This document shows positions 6,296 through 13,074 of a stretch of 15,799 nt of DNA, in pieces (position 1 is the stretch's first letter; each line of letters begins with the position of its first letter). The position numbers were made by a program, and so were the translations under genes. The notes below the pieces were generated by a model. The model searched no databases. It had not been told where the DNA came from and saw only the letters and a program-made list of their open reading frames with translations. The DNA comes from an uncultured Lachnospiraceae bacterium (GTDB lineage Bacteria > Bacillota > Clostridia > Lachnospirales > Lachnospiraceae). Location: contig CAMALN010000013.1 of assembly GCA_945836565.1 (NCBI GenBank), forward strand, positions 1 through 15,799, written 5' to 3'.

Positions 6296-6351
6296 ATTAA
6301 AAGCTGAATATAAGTCGTGAGGACTTAAATATATATTAAGGAGCCAGAACA

Positions 6352-7554
6352 TTGATTAATCAGATGTATAAGGAAATGACAGGCAAGGGCTCTGTCATCA
6401 GAGAATTTTTTACATATGCGACACAGCGCGCATCAGAAATCGGTGCTGAGAATGTATACAACTACACTATCGGCAATCCATCAGTTCCTGTACCACAGGA
6501 ATTCACAGATTATATGATTGAATTACTCCAGACTAAGAATCCTGTAGCGCTTCATGGCTACAGTCCATCTCTCGGAATCGATTCAACCAGACAGGCAGTC
6601 GCTGATTCCCTCAACAGACGCTTCGGTATGAACTACGGCAAGGAGCATATATTTATGACCTCCGGTGCTGCAGGTGCGATTGCGCATGCGATAAGATGCG
6701 TAGTTACTCCTAAGGATTCCACCGAGGCTTTCGATGAGGTCATTACCTTTGCACCATATTTTCCTGAATATGTACCTTATATTGAAGGTACCGGTGCCAG
6801 GATAACCGTAATACCTGCAGATATCGATACCTTCCAGATTAATTTTGATGAGTTTGAGAAGGCTATGAATCCGCACGTGCAGGCTGTACTTGTGAATTCG
6901 CCGAACAATCCTTCAGGTATAGTATACTCAACTGCCACTATACAGAAGCTCGCAGATATACTTACCAAAAAGGAGACAGAATACGGTCACGAGATATATC
7001 TTATATCTGATGAGCCGTACAGAGAGATAGTATTTGCGGGTGTAGATGCACCATTCATCTCAAAGCTTTATGACAATTCTATCTGCTGCTATTCATTCAG
7101 TAAATCCGTATCTCTCCCGGGTGAGAGAATAGGCTATGTGGCTGTAAACCCTGCCTGCAAAAATGCTGAGCTTATAGTTCCTATGTGCGGACAGATTTCA
7201 AGATTCACAGGTCACAACTGTCCTCCTTCCATCATACAGCTTGCTGTAGAGAAGGTACTCGATATGACAAGTGACCTGTCAATATATGAGAAAAACAAAA
7301 ACATATTATATACAGAGCTTACTCGTATGGGCTACCATATTGTTGAGCCGGGCGGAACCTTCTATATGTTCCCTCGTACTCCGGGTGTTGACGCAAATGA
7401 ATTCTGCTGGAAGGCAGCCAAGGAGCTTAACCTTATCCTTGTTCCGGGTGACAGCTTCCTCTGTCCTGAGCACTTCCGCATATCTTACTGTGTAACTACC
7501 GATATGGTTGAGCGCTCACTGCCGTTATTTGAAAAACTTATAAAAATGTACTAA
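6352..7554 (+). CDS. Class I/II pyridoxal-phosphate-dependent aminotransferase
   Basis: A 400-residue fold-type I PLP enzyme of the aspartate/aromatic aminotransferase class. Visible landmarks: YTIGNPSVPVP (38-48), the GYSPSLGIDSTR segment that precedes the PLP phosphate region, NSPNNPSG (182-189) with its cofactor-contacting Asn, ISDEPYREI (218-226) with D220 and Y223, the Schiff-base lysine K251 in YSFSKS, R259 in GERIGY, and R376 in HFRISY, the usual alpha-carboxylate arginine. Substrate specificity cannot be read. The TTG at 6352 is taken as the start because AAGGAG (6338-6343) is 8 nt upstream, while the next in-frame ATG (6364) is 20 nt from it. It heads a plus-strand cluster with malQ, but no pathway link is evident. 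Confidence 0.93.
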   Translation: MINQMYKEMTGKGSVIREFFTYATQRASEIGAENVYNYTIGNPSVPVPQEFTDYMIELLQTKNPVALHGYSPSLGIDSTRQAVADSLNRRFGMNYGKEHIFMTSGAAGAIAHAIRCVVTPKDSTEAFDEVITFAPYFPEYVPYIEGTGARITVIPADIDTFQINFDEFEKAMNPHVQAVLVNSPNNPSGIVYSTATIQKLADILTKKETEYGHEIYLISDEPYREIVFAGVDAPFISKLYDNSICCYSFSKSVSLPGERIGYVAVNPACKNAELIVPMCGQISRFTGHNCPPSIIQLAVEKVLDMTSDLSIYEKNKNILYTELTRMGYHIVEPGGTFYMFPRTPGVDANEFCWKAAKELNLILVPGDSFLCPEHFRISYCVTTDMVERSLPLFEKLIKMY

Positions 7555-7559
7555 TTTAT

Positions 7560-7587
7560 TTGTGTTTTCAGGTAAATAATGTATAAT
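7560..7587 (+). promoter_or_regulatory. Probable internal promoter for malQ
   Basis: A perfect TATAAT (7582-7587) lies 16 bp after TTGTGT (7560-7565) in the short gap between the aminotransferase and malQ. The leader would be about 32 nt and includes the malQ ribosome binding site. No terminator separates the two genes, so read-through from upstream is also expected. Confidence 0.5.
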
Positions 7588-7625
7588 GGCAAGGGACCAA
7601 TAATTATTCACCGGAGGTTTTTATT

Positions 7626-9158
7626 ATGACAGACAGTTCTTTGGTCGGAGCTAATTTCAAAAAATATACGGGCATACTGCTTCATCCGACATCATTGCCC
7701 GGTCCGTACGGTATCGGTGAGCTCGGAGATGAAGCTTACAAATTCATAGATTTTCTGGTAAAATCAGGGCTTAATACATGGCAGGTGCTTCCGCTTGGAC
7801 ACACAGGCTTTGGGGACTCTCCTTATCAGCCTTTTTCAGCCTTTGCGGGACAGCCGCTTATCATAAGTCTTGACCATCTGAAGAAGCTAAATCTTCTTGT
7901 TGAGAGCGACTTTAATGATATGCCGGCATGGAATCCTGAGCAGGTAAGCTATGGTCAGCTGATTGAATTCAAGACAGCTTTATTAAAGCTTGCATATGAA
8001 CGTTTTATAGATGACACCTATAAGGACAATTTCTCTACTGACGCAGAGCTTATGGAAGAATACGACAGCTTCTGCAAGGAGGCATTTTGGCTCGAGGATT
8101 ATGCCCTCTTTATGGCAGGCAAAGATTACCACAACGGAGAGCCATGGTATCTCTGGTCTGATAGTTTGAAGCATCCATCTGCTTCCGCAAAGGGAAAATG
8201 GAAGAAGAAGCTTCAGGTGGAGATGGGCTATTACAAGTTTATCCAGTTTCTCTTCAACTACGAATGGACTGCAATCAAAAAATATGCAAATGAACGAAAC
8301 GTGTACATAGTAGGAGATATCCCTATATTTGTAGCCTGGGACAGTGCGGATGTATGGGCGAATCCTGAGCTTTTCCAGCTCGATTCCAAAGGCTACCCTA
8401 CAGTAGTTGCAGGTGTTCCGCCTGATTATTTCTCAGCCACAGGCCAGCTATGGGGTAACCCTCTCTACAATTGGAAGAACCATACCGCCACAGGCTATGA
8501 TTGGTGGATAAAGAGAATCCGTCATCAGTTAACTGTATCGGATTTTCTTCGTATCGATCATTTCCGCGGCTTTGATAAATATTGGGCAGTTCCTTACGGA
8601 GAGCCTACCGCTGAAAACGGCGAATGGATAGAAGCCCCGGGTGTAAACTTCTTTACACAGCTTGAGGCTACACTTGGATATCAGCTTCCTATAATTGCTG
8701 AAGACTTAGGCGAGATAGACCAGTCTGTTATCGACCTTAGAGACAAATTCGGATTCCCGGGTATGAAGATTCTGCAGTTTGCATTTGAGAACCCTGAGGA
8801 AAATAACTTTCTGCCTCATAATTTCACCAGAAATTGTGTATGCTATACGGGAACCCATGACAACAACACTACTTTAGGTTGGTACAAGAACGCATATGAA
8901 TCCTCAAAGGATAAGCTTCGCAGATATTTCTCTACCGACGGCTACGACATATGCTGGATACTTATACGTGCCTGCTTCGGCTCCGTGGCAAATATGGCTA
9001 TTATTCCACTACAGGATGTCCTCTGCCTAGATTCCTGGGCGAGATTCAACACTCCGGGTGTATGCGAGGGTAACTGGGCTTGGCGATACAAGGAGGATGC
9101 GCTTACCGATGCAATAGCTGCAAGACTTTTTGAGAATTGTAAGATGTTTGGACGTTAA
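7626..9158 (+). CDS. malQ: 4-alpha-glucanotransferase (amylomaltase, GH77)
   Basis: A 510-residue single-domain GH77 enzyme that transfers maltooligosaccharyl units between alpha-1,4-glucans, used in maltodextrin or glycogen turnover in the cytosol. Conserved blocks are in order: LLHPTSLPGPYGIGELG (18-34), LPLGHTGFGDSPYQPFSAFA (55-74), VGDIPIFVAWDSADVW (229-244), the VAGVPPDYFSATGQLWGN block (261-278), LRIDHFRGFDKYW (308-320) with nucleophile D311, IIAEDLG (356-362) with acid/base E359, and YTGTHDNNT (407-415) with the transition-state stabiliser D412. The length is normal for bacterial amylomaltases. GGAGG precedes the ATG by about 9 nt. No phosphorylase or maltose transport genes accompany it here. 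Confidence 0.97.
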   Translation: MTDSSLVGANFKKYTGILLHPTSLPGPYGIGELGDEAYKFIDFLVKSGLNTWQVLPLGHTGFGDSPYQPFSAFAGQPLIISLDHLKKLNLLVESDFNDMPAWNPEQVSYGQLIEFKTALLKLAYERFIDDTYKDNFSTDAELMEEYDSFCKEAFWLEDYALFMAGKDYHNGEPWYLWSDSLKHPSASAKGKWKKKLQVEMGYYKFIQFLFNYEWTAIKKYANERNVYIVGDIPIFVAWDSADVWANPELFQLDSKGYPTVVAGVPPDYFSATGQLWGNPLYNWKNHTATGYDWWIKRIRHQLTVSDFLRIDHFRGFDKYWAVPYGEPTAENGEWIEAPGVNFFTQLEATLGYQLPIIAEDLGEIDQSVIDLRDKFGFPGMKILQFAFENPEENNFLPHNFTRNCVCYTGTHDNNTTLGWYKNAYESSKDKLRRYFSTDGYDICWILIRACFGSVANMAIIPLQDVLCLDSWARFNTPGVCEGNWAWRYKEDALTDAIAARLFENCKMFGR

Positions 9159-9181
9159 ATATTATAAAGCAGGTGAATTAT

Positions 9182-9907
9182 ATGAAAACATTTCTTATAG
9201 GAATGGTGTTGCTTATAGCACTGTTTTTCTGTCTGCCATACCATTTCTACCTACGCAAATTGCGGAAAACAAATCCCGACAAATCATGGTGCAAGGCACG
9301 CAAGCTGGTATCGGGCTTTTTCAAGACAGAGCTTTGGCTTGCCGGCTGTCACATACATGTTAAGGGCGAGGAAAATATTCCGGCAGACGGACCGGTGCTG
9401 TTTGTAAGCAATCACAGAAGCTATTTCGACATACTGATAACCCATGAGGTTGTAAAGAGGCCGGTAGGCTTTATAGCTAAATCAGATATGAAGAAGCTCC
9501 CATTGCTGCCACAATATATGGACGATATAGGCTGTGTATTCCTTGACAGAGATGATATAAAGCAGGGATTTGCCACCATTAATCAGGCGGCTGAGTATAT
9601 GAAGCTCGGACATTCCATGATACTCTTCCCTGAAGGTCATAGAAATCAGGCTGACGAAATGCTTCCATTTAGACAGGGTGGCTATAAGATGGCAGAAAAG
9701 GCGAAGTGTCCTATAGTGCCGGTAGCAATATCCGGTTCTGACCTTCTGCTCGAATCAGCCCCGAAGAAATTGGTTAGAAAAAACGATGTGACAATAGAGT
9801 TTGGAGAGGCATTTGTACCTTCAGACATGCCTCCTAAGGAAAGAAAGGCAAAATATGCCGAGCTTCCGGAGATAATAGAAAATATGAGAAGTACCCACAA
9901 AAAATAA
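9182..9907 (+). CDS. plsC: 1-acyl-sn-glycerol-3-phosphate acyltransferase (PlsC family)
   Basis: A 241-residue membrane-associated acyltransferase that acylates lysophosphatidate to phosphatidate. It has one N-terminal hydrophobic segment (about 3-24), then the PlsC blocks: NHRSYFD (77-83) giving the catalytic H78 and D83, FLDRDD (120-125), FPEGHRN (149-155) for glycerol-phosphate binding, and VPVAISGSD. An upstream in-frame GTG at 9173 is possible, but AGGTG (9171-9175) is spaced 6 nt from the ATG at 9182, so that start is used. It follows malQ after 23 bp and precedes two membrane-protein genes, so it is probably co-transcribed with them. Confidence 0.92.
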   Translation: MKTFLIGMVLLIALFFCLPYHFYLRKLRKTNPDKSWCKARKLVSGFFKTELWLAGCHIHVKGEENIPADGPVLFVSNHRSYFDILITHEVVKRPVGFIAKSDMKKLPLLPQYMDDIGCVFLDRDDIKQGFATINQAAEYMKLGHSMILFPEGHRNQADEMLPFRQGGYKMAEKAKCPIVPVAISGSDLLLESAPKKLVRKNDVTIEFGEAFVPSDMPPKERKAKYAELPEIIENMRSTHKK

Positions 9908-9945
9908 TATATTATTTACGATTCATTCAAAGGGAGGATTTTAAG

Positions 9946-10545
9946 ATGAAATGGTGGTTAGTATTACTGATAATAATAGCCGTAGTCGCTGTTATTATGT
10001 TTATTCTATATAAGGTAGGCGATAAGCTTCAGAAGAAGCAGCTTGCCCAGAAGCAGCAGATGATGGATGCCGCCCAACAGCAGACTATGATGATTATAGA
10101 TAAAAAGCTTATGCCGATGAAGGATGCCGGGCTTCCTAAGATTGTAATGGAGCAGACTCCTAAGAGATATCAGAAGGCTAAGATGCCTATCGTTAAGGCT
10201 AAGATAGGACCACAGATTATGAACTTTATCTGTGATGATGCAATATTCGATGAGCTCCCTACCAAGTGCGAGGTTAAGGCCATGGTAAGCGGAATCTACA
10301 TACTCAGTGTAAAGAGTACACGTGGCAAGAAGGCTACACAGCAGGCAGCAGCTGAGGATGGCAAGAAGAAAAAGAAGAGCCTTAGAACAAGAATGGCTGC
10401 AAAGCAGGCCGAGTATCAGAGACAGCTCAATGACGAGCTTCTCGCTAAGAAGCAGAACGAGGAAAAGGGACTTACCAAGAAGTCTAAGGCTGAGTTAAAG
10501 AAGGAACAGGAAAAAGCAAAGAAGATTACAGATGGAATCAGGTAA
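9946..10545 (+). CDS. Lys-rich single-span membrane protein, function unknown
   Basis: A 199-residue protein with one N-terminal membrane span (about 4-23), followed by the positively charged GDKLQKKQLAQKQQ, which suggests N-out/C-in topology. A compact middle region (about 58-123) contains PKRYQKAKMPIVKAKIGPQI, FICDDAIFDELP and VKAMVSGIYILSVKS; I recall this pattern as conserved in Lachnospiraceae without a known role. The last 75 residues are highly charged and probably coiled-coil, rich in Lys, Glu and Gln, and could bind nucleic acid, anionic lipid or a protein partner. GGGAGG lies about 8 nt before the ATG. It overlaps the CPBP protease gene by 14 bp, indicating translational coupling. 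Confidence 0.8.
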   Translation: MKWWLVLLIIIAVVAVIMFILYKVGDKLQKKQLAQKQQMMDAAQQQTMMIIDKKLMPMKDAGLPKIVMEQTPKRYQKAKMPIVKAKIGPQIMNFICDDAIFDELPTKCEVKAMVSGIYILSVKSTRGKKATQQAAAEDGKKKKKSLRTRMAAKQAEYQRQLNDELLAKKQNEEKGLTKKSKAELKKEQEKAKKITDGIR

Positions 10546-11470
10546 GAACAAAAAAGTATCAGATAATATAATACAAAATGGCATTGCGCAGATAGACGTG
10601 AAAACGTTTATCTGTGCTTTTCTTGTGCTGTTGACAGCACTTCTTCTCCCATACGCTGTGAGAGTATTTGATGTAATAATCCTCATTATAAAAGGCGTTT
10701 CCTCCTCTGAAAAGAGAGGAAGCTACACCTTCAATGAGCTTCTGACACAGGACTTTAATCAGCCTATGAATCTCGCGTATATAATGCTTGCAAATTATAC
10801 TCTATATATCCTTATATTCGGGATATGGTATTACAAGCATTTACAGCACAGGGATAGCAGCTATGACAAATCGCAATGCAAACGACATATCGGTACACAG
10901 CTAAAGAAGCTTTTTGCATCTCCTGTAGCATATCTTTTAATAATCACAGGTATTGCAGGGCAGTTTCTTATCGACAGTGTCCTTAATCTCTGTCATTCCT
11001 TCTTCCCAAAGGCATTCGAGGAGTACGATGCCATGGTATCGGGAGTTGTCGGACCGACCTCCTCCGCTCCAATGTTTATAGCAGTTCTTATTCTTGCACC
11101 AATAGGTGAAGAGCTACTGTTCAGAGGCTTGTTCCAGGAAAAAATTGCCGACAGCGTTAAGGGCTATCCTATGTCCATGGTACTTATCCTTCAGGCACTT
11201 TGCTTTGGCTTATATCACGGCAATATAATACAGGGAATATACGCCTTTGCCCTGGGTTTAGTCTTAGGCTATGTAGCCTATAAGGCTTGCGGCATCATCC
11301 CCTGCATCATACTCCATATGGCACTCAATTCAAGTGTGCTTTTGGTAAAACCCGAATATTTTAGCTCAACCTTAACCTGTGTTGTGATTGGTATTATAGC
11401 TGCTATGATATTCTCAGCAGGTATAATATACAGCATAAAGCCGCTTAACCCTATACAGGACGAAGCCTGA
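10532..11470 (+). CDS. CPBP-family intramembrane glutamic protease (CAAX-like)
   Basis: A 312-residue multi-span membrane protein with the ABI/CPBP (Rce1-like) active-site motifs: GEELLFRGL (192-200) with the EExxxR core, FGLYHGN (225-231) with H229, and ILHMALN (260-266) with H262 and N266. Hydrophobic spans lie at about 24-54, 82-100, 131-151, 180-192, 214-228, 234-250, 253-270 and 282-303. Family members act as intramembrane proteases, or in bacteriocin immunity and processing; the substrate here is unknown. The ATG at 10532 lies inside the preceding gene with only a weak ribosome binding site, consistent with coupling to it. The 3' end overlaps the convergent DUF1934 gene by 20 bp. Confidence 0.9.
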   Translation: MESGKNKKVSDNIIQNGIAQIDVKTFICAFLVLLTALLLPYAVRVFDVIILIIKGVSSSEKRGSYTFNELLTQDFNQPMNLAYIMLANYTLYILIFGIWYYKHLQHRDSSYDKSQCKRHIGTQLKKLFASPVAYLLIITGIAGQFLIDSVLNLCHSFFPKAFEEYDAMVSGVVGPTSSAPMFIAVLILAPIGEELLFRGLFQEKIADSVKGYPMSMVLILQALCFGLYHGNIIQGIYAFALGLVLGYVAYKACGIIPCIILHMALNSSVLLVKPEYFSSTLTCVVIGIIAAMIFSAGIIYSIKPLNPIQDEA

Positions 11471-11867
11471 TTATAACATCCATCAGCATCGGTGAATCAG
11501 GCTGTGTGATAAGCTTATATGTGGCCCTTGCTTCTATATGGCAATCGGCCACTTTTTTCATCTCATAATGCGTTGTCTCCACAGCTATAGGAAAGCTTCC
11601 GTACTGTGTCTCATACATGCTTTGATGAAATGTGCCTTTTTCATACAGAAAATTCGAAGCTACACTACCACGCCTTATCATACGCATATTATTCTTGGAT
11701 ATCACAAGCTCTGACTCAGAAGGCGCAGCCTCATCCTCATATATATTCTCCGTATACATAACCCTGTAGGCTTTTTCGTCCTCGACAAGCTCCATGCATG
11801 CTTCATTCTTCGACAGGCTCTTCTCGCCATCTTCATTTACAGTCTCTATCTCAAGCATAACCTTCAT
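11451..11867 (-). CDS. DUF1934 (YwiB-like) beta-barrel protein
   Basis: A 138-residue soluble, beta-rich protein. The alternating pattern (MKVMLEIETV, YRVMYTENIY, SELVISKNNMRMIRRG, the FLYEKGTFHQSMYETQYGSF segment, then a closing YKLI...MDVIIRLRP) matches the DUF1934/YwiB family of small calycin-like barrels found across Firmicutes. Its biochemical function is not known. The ATG at 11867 lies 11 bp after the ddl stop. Its ribosome binding site (GAGGT) overlaps that stop as TGAGGT, so it is read as the second gene of a ddl operon. The 3' end overlaps the convergent protease gene by 20 bp, with no terminator visible between them. Confidence 0.82.
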   Translation of the reverse strand: MKVMLEIETVNEDGEKSLSKNEACMELVEDEKAYRVMYTENIYEDEAAPSESELVISKNNMRMIRRGSVASNFLYEKGTFHQSMYETQYGSFPIAVETTHYEMKKVADCHIEARATYKLITQPDSPMLMDVIIRLRPV

Positions 11868-11878
11868 ACGCGACTACC

Positions 11879-12940
11879 TCATCTCGTAACTCTCTCAGCA
11901 GCCATATCTAGCAAGGTCTTTACAAGCCTTTTGATATCATAGCCCTCAGCATTCCAAAGCATCGGATACATACTGATAGAAGTAAATCCCGGCAATGTAT
12001 TTATCTCATTAAATACTACGCAGTTACTTCCCTTTTCCAGGAAGAAATCGACTCTCGAAAGCCCGAAACCGTCAAGTGCATTAAATATTGCTACGGCATT
12101 CCTTCTTATCTCGTCTGCCTTGCCCTCCGGAAGCTCAGGTCCTATGACAGTCTTTGAATCAGCATTATTATACTTCGCATCAAAATCATAGAACGCAGCC
12201 TCCTCTGCTGCCAATATCTCTCCCACACCGGATGCCTTAGTTGTATCACCATAACCCAGTACAGCACATTCAAGCTCTCTGCCGACTATACATTCCTCTA
12301 CGAGAATCTTGTAGTCATGCTTGGCTGCCTCACGCAGGGCTTCAACCAGTTCGTCTCTGTCATTTGCCTTCGACACACCCTTAGACGAGCCCGCCTTAGA
12401 CGGTTTTACGAATACAGGATAGATCTGCTCCTTCTCTACACGTGCCACTACCTTATCCATATCCGTAAGCTGGTCTCTAAGCACAGGTACATACTTTGCC
12501 TGACGAATATCCAGAGTATCTACAACAAGCTTAGTATAGAATTTATCCATAGCAGCCGCTGATGCAAATACGCCACAGCCGACATAAGGTATGCCCGACA
12601 TCTCGAACAAGCCCTGTATGGTCCCGTCCTCTCCATACATACCATGGAGTACAGGGAAGATAACATCAAGCTTTATACGCGTCCCCTCCGGCAGCACTAT
12701 CATTTCACCCTTGGTGTCAGGCGATATAACCGCATTCTTATCACTGTTTCTCCAGCTTCCATCCTGTATAGCAGCTATGCTGTCAACAAGAAGCCACTCT
12801 CCCTCCTTGGTAATACCTATGAGATATGTATTATATTCTGTGTCATCTATGGCTTTTGCAACCGTAACAACCGATATACAAGACACCTCATGCTCAGAGG
12901 ATCTTCCTCCAAATACAACTGCTACATTTTTCTTTGACAT
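11879..12940 (-). CDS. ddl: D-alanine--D-alanine ligase
   Basis: A 353-residue ATP-grasp ligase making D-Ala-D-Ala for peptidoglycan precursors in the cytosol. Motifs: VVFGGRSSEHEVS (8-20), VLHGMYGEDGTIQG (97-110), the AMDK segment ending at 133, VKPSKAGSSKGVS (178-190), VEECIVGRELE (214-224), FYDFDAKY (250-257), the RVDFF metal-binding Asp at D298, and NEINTLPGFTSISMYP (311-326) with the ATP/metal Asn and Ser. The Tyr-containing FYDFDAKY loop is that of normal D-Ala-D-Ala ligases, not VanA-type D-Ala-D-Lac ligases. The frame extends to an ATG at 12976, but that codon lacks a ribosome binding site. The ATG at 12940 follows AGAGAGGA and starts MSKKNVAVVFGG, as in relatives, so it is chosen. 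Confidence 0.97.
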   Translation of the reverse strand: MSKKNVAVVFGGRSSEHEVSCISVVTVAKAIDDTEYNTYLIGITKEGEWLLVDSIAAIQDGSWRNSDKNAVISPDTKGEMIVLPEGTRIKLDVIFPVLHGMYGEDGTIQGLFEMSGIPYVGCGVFASAAAMDKFYTKLVVDTLDIRQAKYVPVLRDQLTDMDKVVARVEKEQIYPVFVKPSKAGSSKGVSKANDRDELVEALREAAKHDYKILVEECIVGRELECAVLGYGDTTKASGVGEILAAEEAAFYDFDAKYNNADSKTVIGPELPEGKADEIRRNAVAIFNALDGFGLSRVDFFLEKGSNCVVFNEINTLPGFTSISMYPMLWNAEGYDIKRLVKTLLDMAAERVTR

Positions 12941-12989
12941 ATCTGATATCTTTCCTCTCTTTTTACATTTTTTCATTTACTATCACAAC

Positions 12990-13010
12990 AGATTATTAAT
13001 ATACTAATCT
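12990..13010. promoter_or_regulatory. 21-bp palindrome upstream of ddl
   Basis: AGATTA (12990-12995) and TAATCT (13005-13010) are perfect inverted half sites 50-70 bp upstream of the ddl start. With inner symmetric bases the palindrome spans 21 bp. An AT-only hairpin (9-bp arms ATATAATAA/TTATTATAT, 13028-13052) lies just upstream in the same gap. The 12941-13074 interval must carry the ddl promoter, for which TTGAGT (13071-13066), 16 bp, TAATAA is only a weak candidate. An operator role for the palindrome is inferred from position and symmetry. Confidence 0.25.
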
Positions 13011-13074
13011 CTATTCTTTAGGGTTCCATATAATAATCATGATTTATTATATCTTAATCTGTAGTACTCAATAT

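Noticed and set aside
6200..6340. Possible riboswitch in the aminotransferase leader
   Set aside because: Apart from the terminator and one small hairpin I see none of the conserved motifs of known riboswitch or T-box classes.
11879..12940. VanA-type D-Ala-D-Lac ligase (vancomycin resistance)
   Set aside because: The omega-loop FYDFDAKY keeps the Tyr pattern of ordinary Ddl enzymes, and no vanH, vanX or vanRS genes are nearby.
13028..13052. Terminator for the large membrane-protein gene
   Set aside because: The hairpin is made only of A-T pairs and has no T-tract on the minus strand, so it would be a poor terminator.
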